Below are positions 9,176 to 18,639 of a DNA stretch of 64,000 bases, piece by piece. Both the position numbers and the translations under genes were made by a program. The stretch is from JAAURB01 sp049647265. Lineage in GTDB: Bacteria > Cyanobacteriota > Cyanobacteriia > Cyanobacteriales > Microcoleaceae. Under the pieces are notes generated by a model that saw only the letters and a program-made list of their open reading frames with translations, had not been told where the DNA came from and searched no databases. The first letter of the stretch is position 1. Each line of letters opens with the position of its first letter. The stretch covers positions 62,001 to 126,000 of the forward strand of contig JBARXJ010000020.1 in NCBI GenBank assembly GCA_049647265.1. The letters are read 5' to 3'.

Positions 9176-11974
9176 TTATTGCCAATTTCCCACGAGTACA
9201 AAAGGTGCCCAGTAGAAAGGATGACGGGTGCTATTTACACTCTCATTATCTTCATTACGAAGGAGTTTAAGTTGAGCCTCGCGTAATGCCTCAGCTTTAT
9301 TATTTTCGGGTTTAGCCAATGCTTCGTAAAACTCCACCATTAGACGGGTTGTACTAACATCATCCACTGTCCATAAACTGGCAACTGTACTGCGTGCGCC
9401 AGCCCGAACCGCCACTCCTGCGAGTCCTAAAGCGGCTCTATCGTCTCCTTTCACAGTTTCACAAGCGCTTAATACTAACAGTTCAATCGGATTTTTTTCA
9501 TCCGGTTTTCGTAAAATATTATCTAAGTTTTTCACATTCATTCGGTCACTATAAGTGAGAATATAAGTTTCTTCCGCACTCGAACCAAACTGACCATGAG
9601 TCGCCAGATGAACAATTGGAAATGGAACTTGATCAATTAAACGTTGGATATTTTCTATGGTAAATTCTTCATTTTGACGTTTTTCAACATTAGGAAGTTG
9701 CTGAGAGATTCGATTTAGTTCTTCATCAACTCCGGGTAAAGGTCTTAATCCTTCATCTGCAAAAATCGGAGCATCTGTCGCGCCCGCTAATAAACCTATT
9801 AAGTCTTCTTGAGTTAAAGATTGAGGATTCAATAATTGTAAACCTGGAGTAAGCGCAATTTGATATTTTTCAACTAAATATTGCGAACCATCGTATAAAG
9901 CCGACATGGGAATATTTCTGAGTTGCCCATCTAAAACAAATACTAAAGTATCAATATTACTATTTTTGATATCAGATTCAATCGGTTGAATTAACCATTG
10001 ATAAAGCTGTTGAGCCAAGGATAATAATTCAGTTGGCGCTTGATTGGGTGTTTCTCGACCCGTTGGTTCTAATAACTCTCTAAAGTCTCTAATAATTGGA
10101 CTTAAAACTTCATTATTGACGTTTTCAACCGTATATAAATTAAGGATTGGATCGGGATCGCTGGGGAAACTGACAATAATTTCTAAGCGATCTTCTAAGA
10201 TAATGGGATAAACAACTGCTGCTGTTTGTGATACTTTATCTATCACTTGAGGATTGGCTTCTACGCAAGCATCGCGGAAAAAGTTATTTAATTCAGCTAA
10301 TTGCAAAGACTCAATGACTTTACGAACCTGCTGCATTTGAACCTGTAGTTCTTTCTGTTGATTATTATCTTTTAACTTTTCTGCATCGATTAATAATAAA
10401 TTGACTAAATCTCGATAAACCGGTTCTACACTTTCTCTAAATGAAAACTGAACTTCTGGACTAATTGCTACTAAATCTCCCCGTAAAGATTGTAAGGTAT
10501 TGAAAGCATTTGTATAAGCAGCAATTGCCTGTTTTAATTGATTTTGAGCGCGATGAATTCGTCCGAGTTGCCAAGACAATTGATAGGATAATTCGGGATA
10601 GTTATATGTCGGTGCTAAATTCAAAGCTTGTTGGGTAAAATCTTTCGCTTTCGTCCAATCTTTTTCGAGTTCGTATAGTCTTCCTAATGTTCCTAACGCA
10701 TAAGATTCTGCTTTGCGATCGCCTAATTCTTCAGCTTTAGCAATAGCCGTTTTTAAAATAGAATCAATTGGGTTAGTTTGCGGTGAATTCGTAGCAACAT
10801 TTGTATACAACTTAATTAAATTACTCCCATACTTCACTTGAGCGTAAATACTGGCTCTATTGGGTTCAAAACGCGATAATGGCGGTTGAATTTCAGCTTG
10901 ATAATTTGTTGCTGCTTCCCATTGCTCACTTTCTATATACAGGGTTAGCTGATTTAATTGAGCTTGTAATTGAGTTAAGGAAGCATAAGTCGCTGTTTGA
11001 AATGCATCACGATAAAATTGTACAGGTTTTGCTTGTAAATTGTCTGTATAAATATCGTAGTAAACCACTTTACTTTGTTCAGTTGCTGTCCGCAAACTAT
11101 TACGATATTCCCGTTCTACAGCCGCCCATTCGGTATTTCCTAAACTTAAGTAAGTGCTGGCAATGGCTTGGTTATTATCTTGCTCTTCAGCAATAGTTAA
11201 ACTTTTTTCTAATAGGGTTCTAGACTGTCCTAACTGACCGACAATTTGCTCAATACTACCCAAACGCTGTAAAACTTCATAAGTTAAATCCGACTCAGGT
11301 TGTGCTAATAATTGCTCCATCATTTCTGTGGATAAATTACAGCCTTCTTCGAGGGATGTTTCTATGTCTACAATTTTGAGTAACGTTTGACAGGTTTTGG
11401 GATAAAACCCTAAATCTTGTAGCGCTTTAGCCTGGTTTAATAAAGTCTTCTTAATCGCTTCTGTTTGCCCTAATTCCTGATAGATTTTCTCGGCTTGGTT
11501 CCAAATATCAATTGCTTTTTCAGATTGTCCTGTTTCCCATTGTAAGCGTCCTTGAACTTCTAAGGTTTGGGCTAAAATTTTTTGAGAACTTGACGTAAGC
11601 TTATAATTTTGTAATAAATTTAGACTCTCTTCAATCGCCTCTTTTGCCCCTTGCCATTGTCCGAGTTGTTGATAGGATAAAGACAAATTACTCAGCGCCA
11701 TCGCTTGATTTAAATTGTCTCCCTGACGCTGATATTGACGGGCTAACTGTTGCCAAAGTTGAAGCGCTTTTGCAAAATCTCCGGCTTGATAGCGAGTTTG
11801 CGCCTGTTGTAATAGATTTGATTCTGTGGCTTGAGATTGAATTTGAGTCGGAGAAACCCGCGCTTGAGCGATCATGGGAGAGAGTGCAACAGAACAGCAG
11901 AAGAGTAAGCTGAGTATAAATATTCGCCTTCTGAGTTTTTGATTGTTTCGTTTCCAGCCGTTTTTTACTCTCAT
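9176..11974 (-). CDS. Secreted or lipid-anchored TPR-CHAT protein (caspase-like CHAT protease)
   Basis: A 932-residue protein with three parts: a basic N-terminus with a hydrophobic stretch ending in an AQA signal-cleavage motif, tetratricopeptide-like helical repeats over roughly residues 50-520, and a C-terminal CHAT domain (about 640-932). CHAT is a caspase-clan peptidase fold. The expected dyad is visible as HLATHG (His about 793) and LSACET (Cys about 838), followed by the family's ALGLAGVAVRAGARSTVASL and HPFYWAPFVLVG. I chose ATG 11974 over GTG 11983 because GGAGG lies 8 nt before the ATG and overlaps the GTG. It is transcribed alone and convergent with folC. TPRs probably bind a partner or substrate; the target is unknown. 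Confidence 0.93.
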   Translation of the reverse strand: MRVKNGWKRNNQKLRRRIFILSLLFCCSVALSPMIAQARVSPTQIQSQATESNLLQQAQTRYQAGDFAKALQLWQQLARQYQRQGDNLNQAMALSNLSLSYQQLGQWQGAKEAIEESLNLLQNYKLTSSSQKILAQTLEVQGRLQWETGQSEKAIDIWNQAEKIYQELGQTEAIKKTLLNQAKALQDLGFYPKTCQTLLKIVDIETSLEEGCNLSTEMMEQLLAQPESDLTYEVLQRLGSIEQIVGQLGQSRTLLEKSLTIAEEQDNNQAIASTYLSLGNTEWAAVEREYRNSLRTATEQSKVVYYDIYTDNLQAKPVQFYRDAFQTATYASLTQLQAQLNQLTLYIESEQWEAATNYQAEIQPPLSRFEPNRASIYAQVKYGSNLIKLYTNVATNSPQTNPIDSILKTAIAKAEELGDRKAESYALGTLGRLYELEKDWTKAKDFTQQALNLAPTYNYPELSYQLSWQLGRIHRAQNQLKQAIAAYTNAFNTLQSLRGDLVAISPEVQFSFRESVEPVYRDLVNLLLIDAEKLKDNNQQKELQVQMQQVRKVIESLQLAELNNFFRDACVEANPQVIDKVSQTAAVVYPIILEDRLEIIVSFPSDPDPILNLYTVENVNNEVLSPIIRDFRELLEPTGRETPNQAPTELLSLAQQLYQWLIQPIESDIKNSNIDTLVFVLDGQLRNIPMSALYDGSQYLVEKYQIALTPGLQLLNPQSLTQEDLIGLLAGATDAPIFADEGLRPLPGVDEELNRISQQLPNVEKRQNEEFTIENIQRLIDQVPFPIVHLATHGQFGSSAEETYILTYSDRMNVKNLDNILRKPDEKNPIELLVLSACETVKGDDRAALGLAGVAVRAGARSTVASLWTVDDVSTTRLMVEFYEALAKPENNKAEALREAQLKLLRNEDNESVNSTRHPFYWAPFVLVGNWQ

Positions 11975-12053
11975 TGTTAACACCTCCGCCGCATTGTTTA
12001 TTATGTATCGAGATATGTTTTAATGCAAGGGGTCAATGATAACATTCTGTTAC

Positions 12054-12086
12054 GAAGGAAGAAGGAAGAAGGAAGAGGGAAGAGAG
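12054..12086. repeat. Purine-rich heptamer-type tandem repeat (GAAGGAA)
   Basis: About 33 bases of iterated GAAGGAA/GAAGAAG lie between the TPR-CHAT promoter region and the ABC ATPase gene. Short tandem heptamers like this are common in intergenic DNA of filamentous cyanobacteria. No coding role is visible. Confidence 0.7.
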
Positions 12087-12192
12087 ATTGATGAAAATTT
12101 CCCTCTTATTTTTTGGGCAAAGCCCTGGTCAAAGTTACTACTACAACTGACATTAATTTTTTGAAAGATGACGCACCCTACAGATTTGATGA

Positions 12193-12972
12193 TTAAAGAA
12201 TTTGTGATAAAAATTGCTGCGATCGCTCTTCTTTTGGATTATTAAAGAATGTTTCCGGCGTGGCTTCTTCTACTAATACACCATCTGCCATTAATACCAC
12301 TCTATCTGCTACTTCACGAGCAAATCCCACCTCATGGGTAACACAAACCATCGTCATTCCTTCACTGGCTAAGGTACGCATTACATCTAAAACTTCCCGT
12401 ACCATCTCTGGATCGAGTGCAGATGTCGGTTCATCAAATAACATAATTTTCGGTTGCATCGCTAAGGCACGAGCAATGGCAACCCGTTGCTGTTGTCCGC
12501 CGGATAATTGACCGGGAAATTTCTTTGCTTGTTCTAAAATTCCCACTCTTTCTAATAGTTGAAGTGCGACTTCTTCTGCTTTTACTTTCGGCCATCGTCT
12601 TACCCAAATCGGCGCTAAAGTGACGTTTTGTAGGATTGTTAAATGAGGAAATAGATTAAATTGTTGAAATACCATCCCCACTTCTTTACGAATTTCTTCG
12701 ATATTTTTTAAGTCATGGGAAAGGTTAATGCCATCAATCATAATTCTGCCTTGCTGGAATTCTTCTAAGGCATTGAATGTACGGATAAAAGTCGATTTTC
12801 CCGATCCACTCGGCCCCATAATGACAACGACTTCACCCCGTCTAACGGAGAGACTGACCCCTCGCAAAACATGAAAATTATTGCTGTACCATTTATGAAC
12901 ATCTTCCGCAATAATGGCGATATCGTCTTGTTTCGTTTGAGAAGCTGGCTTATCGGTTTTAATTTGTTTCAT
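12193..12972 (-). CDS. Polar amino-acid ABC transporter ATP-binding protein (GlnQ/BgtA type)
   Basis: A 259-residue ATPase of the polar amino-acid uptake family. It contains Walker A GPSGSGKST, the Q-loop segment VGMVFQQFNLFPHLT, signature LSGGQQQR, Walker B IMLFDEPTSALDPE, the D-loop, and switch His in VTHEVGFA. NLFPHLTILQNV and LDPEMVREVLDVM are typical of GlnQ-like proteins. The first 15 residues are a charged extension before the ABC fold. No permease or binding-protein gene is adjacent, so it probably serves components encoded elsewhere, as described for the shared BgtA ATPase of cyanobacterial amino-acid permeases. The exact substrate cannot be told. Confidence 0.93.
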   Translation of the reverse strand: MKQIKTDKPASQTKQDDIAIIAEDVHKWYSNNFHVLRGVSLSVRRGEVVVIMGPSGSGKSTFIRTFNALEEFQQGRIMIDGINLSHDLKNIEEIRKEVGMVFQQFNLFPHLTILQNVTLAPIWVRRWPKVKAEEVALQLLERVGILEQAKKFPGQLSGGQQQRVAIARALAMQPKIMLFDEPTSALDPEMVREVLDVMRTLASEGMTMVCVTHEVGFAREVADRVVLMADGVLVEEATPETFFNNPKEERSQQFLSQIL

Positions 12973-13168
12973 GATAAGAATTGCGCGCTGTTTATTATAC
13001 GGTGTGGGACATGAAGATAATATAAGTCAATTGTACGCGACACAATTCTCTTGTCCGTTAAATTTGAACAGTCTTGATGGTTGGAGTAGATGTGTTCGGG
13101 TTTACTTCTGGTTGTACCGCTGTAGCAGGAGTGCCCGCTTGCCCGTTGCCTAAGTTGCTTCCAACTCG

Positions 13169-15202
13169 TTAATAATTATCACTTCTGACTGGAGTCGGAA
13201 TCGGGATTTCTTCTAATCCTAAGTTAGACTGAGACACTGTTGAATCATTTTCATACTCCGAAAAAGACTGAGAGGACTCAGGAATAGACAACTCTACTGC
13301 CGGATCAGTATCGTATTGATTATATTGACCAGAAGCAGGTATCCTTTGACGAGAGGATTCCGGTACAACGCTCGGATCGGCAGTCCAATCTGAATAGGTA
13401 TCTGGTGAATTATAGGGATTGTAAGAACGAGGTGGGATAGAATCCCAATCTGTCTGACTGCTATAATCCTGGGAAGAATAGGGTTGTGAAGGTTGCCAAT
13501 CTGGGGTAGAAGGATTATCTTCGCTACGCGATCGCGACTCACTCGAGTAACCATTGCTGGGCGGTCTATCGCTGGTGTAGCCCGAATATTCAGAGTTATT
13601 CTGATTGGGGTTTACTTCCCGGTTGTAATCATATTGATAGCGATAGTCGTAAGAACTGGTATTTTGAGAATTGTCTAATTGAGAATTTGATTCACTCTCC
13701 CAAGTATTGGCTTCTGCGGTTCCCCATTCATCTGTATTATTATTACGCTCATAAGTATTATCGTAAGCTTCCTCAGACTCCCAACCATAGTCTTGTTCTA
13801 ATTCAGTTGGCCGATCAGAATAGTCGGGTTGAGAATTATAATCGTCATACCTGCCAGGACCAGAATAATCCGATCGATCATTATAGTTTTCCGCCTCATC
13901 CCACTCCGAAGCAGAATTGTAGCCATCCGCCGGGTAAGCAGAGTCTGATTCGTCAAAATCTGTGTCAGAATCCCATTCGTTATCCCACTCATCTGACTCA
14001 ACATCCGGTTCAATTTCCCTTGTTTTGACATCTGGGTCTTCAAACATGGGTTTAGACGGATCATAATCGGAAAAACCAGCATCAGACCAATCTGCACCTT
14101 TATTTCCAGATCCGAATTTTTGATGAACATCGTGAAACACCATCTGAGTGTAGCGTCGGGTGACACTAAAGCCTAACCAGCCAAACAGTAGTGCAGTGAT
14201 GACAAATATAACGGGGGTACATCTTCGTAACCATAGAAACTGCATCAGAAATCGGGATCGACTGATGGGTAGAGCATCGGGTACAGTTTCGGTATTTGAA
14301 TCAGTTGAGATGGCATCCTCGCGGCTCACATCATAGGATTCGACGGAAGTAGGATGAGAATTAAAGTCAGGCATAAAGGCTAACCAGCGATCAATAGTTT
14401 GAGGACGGTTGGATTGTTGGACTTCTAACCCGGCTAAAATTAAGTGTTCCACAGAGGGACTCAAATCAGGATGGAGACGTTTTAGAGTGGGTTGCACTTG
14501 GCTAAACCACTGGGCTGTGCCTTGGCTGGACAACAATGGTGCTTCTAATGGCGGAATTCCTGTGAGTAAATAATACAGGGTTGCAGCTATTCCATAGATG
14601 TCTGTTGCAGGAGTGAGTGTTTCGTGGGGGAGATATTGTTCTAGGGCAGTAAACCCCCCCGGTAAGTTACGATTTCCCCGATACGGTTGGGTTGTCGGTT
14701 CAATAAAGCTACTGTTAATCCCAAAATCAACTAAGATCACTCCATTGCTACCGGAACGTTGTAAAATCGCCTGAGGTTGAATATGACAGTGGAGCAAGCC
14801 TTGAGAGTGAATCACTTTTAGCACCGCTGCCATTTGGCTAACGTAATGCAGCGCTTGATCGACAGCCAGAGGCGCGCGAGACTGATTCTGATGGGCTAAA
14901 GAACATCCCTCAATATAGTTCATCACGACAAACGGTAATCCTTTCTCCTCAAACACGTCGAGAACCCGCACCAGATGGGGATGCTGACATTGACTCAGGC
15001 GATGAATCACGTTACGAAAATGATGATAATACTGAGCAAAGTCCGGATGATGCCGTAAACTGGGCCGGAGTGTTTTAATCGCAACAGCTTGACCCAACTG
15101 AACATGAGTGGCTCGGTATGTAATCCCAAATTCCCCTCGATCCAGTGTATGATTGATCCGGTATTTTCCTTGCTGTAGGATGATTTCAGCGGTTGAGTTC
15201 AT
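13169..15202 (-). CDS. Membrane-anchored pseudokinase with long Asp/Ser/Tyr/Asn-rich tail
   Basis: A 677-residue protein. Residues 14-275 have a bacterial Ser/Thr kinase fold: Gly-rich loop DRGEFGITYR, beta3 Lys43 in VAIKTL, DFG at 159-161, and the later TDIYGIAATLYYLLTG helix. The catalytic loop, normally HRDLKPEN, reads HCHIQPQA (138-145): the catalytic Asp is His, the Lys is Gln and the Asn is Ala. The activation-segment APE region is GFTALEQ. Phosphotransfer is therefore unlikely and a scaffold or sensor role is inferred. A single membrane helix lies at about 329-347. The remaining 330 residues are low-complexity, rich in D, S, Y, N and E, and predicted to sit outside the cytoplasm. Monocistronic, 200 bp from the ABC ATPase gene. 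Confidence 0.88.
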   Translation of the reverse strand: MNSTAEIILQQGKYRINHTLDRGEFGITYRATHVQLGQAVAIKTLRPSLRHHPDFAQYYHHFRNVIHRLSQCQHPHLVRVLDVFEEKGLPFVVMNYIEGCSLAHQNQSRAPLAVDQALHYVSQMAAVLKVIHSQGLLHCHIQPQAILQRSGSNGVILVDFGINSSFIEPTTQPYRGNRNLPGGFTALEQYLPHETLTPATDIYGIAATLYYLLTGIPPLEAPLLSSQGTAQWFSQVQPTLKRLHPDLSPSVEHLILAGLEVQQSNRPQTIDRWLAFMPDFNSHPTSVESYDVSREDAISTDSNTETVPDALPISRSRFLMQFLWLRRCTPVIFVITALLFGWLGFSVTRRYTQMVFHDVHQKFGSGNKGADWSDAGFSDYDPSKPMFEDPDVKTREIEPDVESDEWDNEWDSDTDFDESDSAYPADGYNSASEWDEAENYNDRSDYSGPGRYDDYNSQPDYSDRPTELEQDYGWESEEAYDNTYERNNNTDEWGTAEANTWESESNSQLDNSQNTSSYDYRYQYDYNREVNPNQNNSEYSGYTSDRPPSNGYSSESRSRSEDNPSTPDWQPSQPYSSQDYSSQTDWDSIPPRSYNPYNSPDTYSDWTADPSVVPESSRQRIPASGQYNQYDTDPAVELSIPESSQSFSEYENDSTVSQSNLGLEEIPIPTPVRSDNY

Positions 15203-15377
15203 ATGACATACCTACCAACTTGTCTCTGATACAACCGTTTTAACACCCGATCAGGGTTCGGCAATCTCAGGGACTCTGTCGTAGATAGTCTACCGCAGTT
15301 AAGTCAATTGTGACGAATTATTGAGATAAATTTTTGATGATTTAACACGACGAGGTTCTCTAACGTGGTTGATCTCC

Positions 15378-15420
15378 AAGGCGCGATCGCCATACTAAAA
15401 ATTTGCTGCGATCGCGCCTT
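15378..15420. repeat. Perfect 13-bp inverted repeat built on two HIP1 sites
   Basis: AAGGCGCGATCGC (15378-15390) is the exact reverse complement of GCGATCGCGCCTT (15408-15420), with a 17-nt AT-rich loop. Each arm contains a HIP1 octamer. It lies between the divergently transcribed pseudokinase and second exoprotein genes, in a 485-bp spacer with no other gene visible. With no gene ending here and only a short T tract next to it, it is unlikely to be a terminator. Confidence 0.85.
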
Positions 15421-15687
15421 CATTGATGATTTGACCGGGTATCAGAGGCGAGAAAAACATCACAAAACCAGAGAAAATGGTAACGGATTTTAAGGTAATG
15501 GTGTAAAGCATAACGGACGGCTGAAAATCAATCCTTATGGGCTGCATCTTTCCCCGTCTCAAATATCATTTCTTTGATAACATTTGCGAATAAATTTAAA
15601 GAATGAATTGTGAACAATTAAATCCATTGACAAGTGTGTTATCACACTATAATATAATATCTAATTCTATCAGCTTAGTTGCTGTTT

Positions 15688-18387
15688 ATGTTGTTACAAA
15701 AATGGATTAATCCTTTAGGGTTTAGGTTACTTCAAGTTAGTGTTCTAAGTTACATCTTTGCTAACGTTTCGGTTCAAGCACAAATTATTCCGGATCAAAC
15801 ATTACCTGAAAATTCTATCGTTACCCCTGAAGGTAATCTAATTCAGATTGAGGGTGGCACAACAGCAGGAAACAATCTTTTTCATAGTTTTGAACAGTTT
15901 TCAGTTCCTGCCAATGTTACTGCTTCTTTTAATAATAGTCTTGAGATTCAGAATATTTTCTCTCGGGTAACAGGTGGCTCAATTTCTCAAATTGAAGGTA
16001 CGATTAAAGCCTTGGGAGCGGCTAACTTATTTTTAATTAATCCCAATGGCATTATTTTTGGTGAAAAAGCTTCTCTAGATGTTGGGGGTTCATTTTTTGC
16101 CACCACCGCAGAGAGTATTATGTTTGCAGGTGGCAGTGAATTTAGCGCCCAAAATCCGGATACAGCGCCTTTACTAACTGTTAATATCCCCATTGGTTTA
16201 TGGTTTCGAGAAAATCCCGCTAATATCGTAAATCATTCCGGCACAACCGTCACAATCGGCATTGAATATCGCAACCCTGGAGATGATGAAACAAGCATTC
16301 AACAAATTCCAGGAATTATCGGCGGTTTAGGTGTTCAACCCGGACAAACACTTGGTTTAATTGGGGGAAATGTGATTATAGATGAGGGAAATTTAACCGC
16401 AGAAAATGGACGAATTGAACTCGGAAGTGTTGGAGAAAATAGCTTTGTCCGTCTTGATTTAGTTGATAACTCTTTTGAATTAGGTTATCAGAATGCTTTT
16501 GAATTGAATTATCAGAATACTTTTAATTTTAAAGATGTTCAAATTATTAATGGTAGTCAAATTAATACTCAGGGAGAAGGCGGCGGTAATGTACAAATTC
16601 AAGGCAGACAAGTGACTCTCTCTAACCGCTCAGAAATCAATAGCAGTACTCTAGGAAATCAACCTGGAGGAAGCATCGAAATAACGGCGACCGAATCTAT
16701 TGATATTATCACAAGCCAGATTCAATCTGAGGCGGGAGATAATTACCTGCCAGAAGCAGCGGGTAATGGAGGTGATATTTTACTGAATACTGAGCGTCTC
16801 AGTTTATCTGCTGGTGGGTTAATCTCAGTCAGTACTTTTGGTATTGGTGATGGAGGTAATTTAATCATCCAAGCAAGGGATGTAGAAATTGTAGGTCGAG
16901 ATTTAACCAATAGTAAAAGTGGGGGTCAACAAAGTGGTTTATTTGCTGATGTTTTCCGAGAAGGTACAGGAAATCCTGATGATAGAAATGGAGGGAATAT
17001 TTTTATTATTACAGAGCAATTAAGTGTACGAGCTGAGCAGGTTTTAAACAGAAAAATAGCAAACCCACCCGAAATTTCTGCCTCTTTAAGGGGGACTGGA
17101 AATGCAGGCAATATTAATATTAATGCCAGCAACAGTATAGAAGTGATTAATAGTGCCATTCGAGCTGATATTGGTCGAGCCAAAGATGATATTGGCACGG
17201 GAGGAGATTTAATCATTCAAACCGGAAATTTCCTCATCAGCGAAGGTTCATTTATTTCGGCAACCACATTAGGTCAAGGAAATGCAGGTAATATTGAAAT
17301 CACGGCAACTGATATAGAAATTAGTAATCCTTCAGGACTTCAACGAGGTGGAATTTTAGCGCAAGTTAATTTGCAAGCCACAGGAGATGCTGGAGATGTC
17401 TTTATCAATACTGAACGTTTGACGCTACGAGACGGAGAATTTATTTCTGTTGCCAGTGAGAATATCGGAAATGCAGGAAACTTAGAAATTAACGCCACAG
17501 AAGTTGAATTAATTGGTGAATCTTCTCCGGCGACTCGCTCTGTCAATTTAGAGCCGAGTGAACTACAGGTGGGTTTATTATTGAAGGGAGAAAATGAAGA
17601 AGTCCCCAATAGAATTGGCGGAAACTTAATTTTAAATACAGAACAATTAACGATTCGAGATGGCGCACGTATCTCTAGTTTAACAGTAGGAAATGGTAAT
17701 GGTGGCAATGTCAATATTACAGCGACAGAAATTGATTTGTACAATGGGGGTGGAATTACGGCTCGTGCCGACCAAGATTCAATGGGTGGAAATATTTCAA
17801 TTAATACGGATGCTTTAACCCTGCGAGGGAGTAATATTTCGGCGAATGCACAAGAGGGTCAAGGGGGAAATATTAATATTAATACAGAAGAAATATTTCA
17901 GGGACCCTACAGTCAAATTAGCGCCACATCAGCACTCGGAATTGATGGCACAGTGACCTTAAATACACCTATTTTTAACCCGACTTCTGGATTAATTGAA
18001 GTCCCACAAACTCCGATTGATGTTACGAGCTTAATTGGACAAGATGCCTGTTCTTCAACTCAAAATAGCGAGTTTATTAATACAGGCCGAGGTGGACTTC
18101 CTCCCAGTCCTCAAGATAGTCTTCAGCATGAACAGATTTTTGTCGGATTAATGGATCTAAATTTTGAGGATAATTCTAATGTCTCAACAACTGCAACGTC
18201 TGATTTAAACCAACAACAAATACAGGTTGATTTGTCTAATCAATTTACATCTAATTCAGAAATAGTTCCAGCGCGAGGATGGATACGAGATGCAAATGGA
18301 GATGTAATTTTAGTGGGTTACGATCCGACTCAAACGGGTATTCAGCGACAACGATATTTAATCTCTCAATGTCAATCTTCATTATAG
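15688..18387 (+). CDS. Two-partner-secretion exoprotein with filamentous-haemagglutinin N-terminal domain
   Basis: An 899-residue secreted protein. ATG 15688 gives a compact signal peptide (MLLQKW to VSVQA-Q); an upstream TTG at 15679 is in frame but adds only LFM-like residues. The TPS domain (about 30-190) has GGTTAGNNLFHSFEQF, NIFSRVTGGSISQIEGTI and NLFLINPNGIIFGEKA, including the NPNG motif recognised by TpsB-type Omp85 pores. The body is made of Gly/Asn-rich beta-helix repeats such as GNAGNIEITATDI. The C-terminus carries INTGRGGLPPSP and GWIRDANGDVILVG, typical of cyanobacterial members. It likely forms an adhesive or protective outer-surface fibre. No TpsB gene is nearby. Confidence 0.94.
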   Translation: MLLQKWINPLGFRLLQVSVLSYIFANVSVQAQIIPDQTLPENSIVTPEGNLIQIEGGTTAGNNLFHSFEQFSVPANVTASFNNSLEIQNIFSRVTGGSISQIEGTIKALGAANLFLINPNGIIFGEKASLDVGGSFFATTAESIMFAGGSEFSAQNPDTAPLLTVNIPIGLWFRENPANIVNHSGTTVTIGIEYRNPGDDETSIQQIPGIIGGLGVQPGQTLGLIGGNVIIDEGNLTAENGRIELGSVGENSFVRLDLVDNSFELGYQNAFELNYQNTFNFKDVQIINGSQINTQGEGGGNVQIQGRQVTLSNRSEINSSTLGNQPGGSIEITATESIDIITSQIQSEAGDNYLPEAAGNGGDILLNTERLSLSAGGLISVSTFGIGDGGNLIIQARDVEIVGRDLTNSKSGGQQSGLFADVFREGTGNPDDRNGGNIFIITEQLSVRAEQVLNRKIANPPEISASLRGTGNAGNININASNSIEVINSAIRADIGRAKDDIGTGGDLIIQTGNFLISEGSFISATTLGQGNAGNIEITATDIEISNPSGLQRGGILAQVNLQATGDAGDVFINTERLTLRDGEFISVASENIGNAGNLEINATEVELIGESSPATRSVNLEPSELQVGLLLKGENEEVPNRIGGNLILNTEQLTIRDGARISSLTVGNGNGGNVNITATEIDLYNGGGITARADQDSMGGNISINTDALTLRGSNISANAQEGQGGNININTEEIFQGPYSQISATSALGIDGTVTLNTPIFNPTSGLIEVPQTPIDVTSLIGQDACSSTQNSEFINTGRGGLPPSPQDSLQHEQIFVGLMDLNFEDNSNVSTTATSDLNQQQIQVDLSNQFTSNSEIVPARGWIRDANGDVILVGYDPTQTGIQRQRYLISQCQSSL

Positions 18388-18533
18388 TTGTTGATTTTAT
18401 CCAGAAATAATCGGGTTTTTAAAAAACGATAAAAATAAAAAATTGAATAAGCTCTGAGCAACCTTGTGATATAGACCTGAGAAAAAAATTACCGTCAATT
18501 TTTTGAATATTTAGTATTGGGTTTATAACCAAA

Positions 18534-18560
18534 AACTAACAACTAACAACTAACAACTAA
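18534..18560. repeat. AACTAAC heptamer tandem repeat
   Basis: Three complete AACTAAC units and a partial fourth sit in the 250-bp spacer between the exoprotein gene and the 312-residue island protein. This is a short tandemly repeated repetitive (STRR-type) sequence, as seen in filamentous cyanobacteria. Confidence 0.85.
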
Positions 18561-18639
18561 GATTTTTTGTGAGATATAATGGAAATTGTAATACTATCAT
18601 CCTCAACTCGTAATATCTGTTTAGTCAAAGGAAAGCTGA

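Noticed and set aside
9176..11983. TPR-CHAT protein starting at GTG 11983
   Set aside because: The GGAGG ribosome site overlaps this GTG and is correctly spaced for ATG 11974.
13294..14166. Several 60-120-residue frames inside the pseudokinase tail
   Set aside because: They are shadows produced by low-complexity D/S/Y/N codons in the real minus-strand frame.
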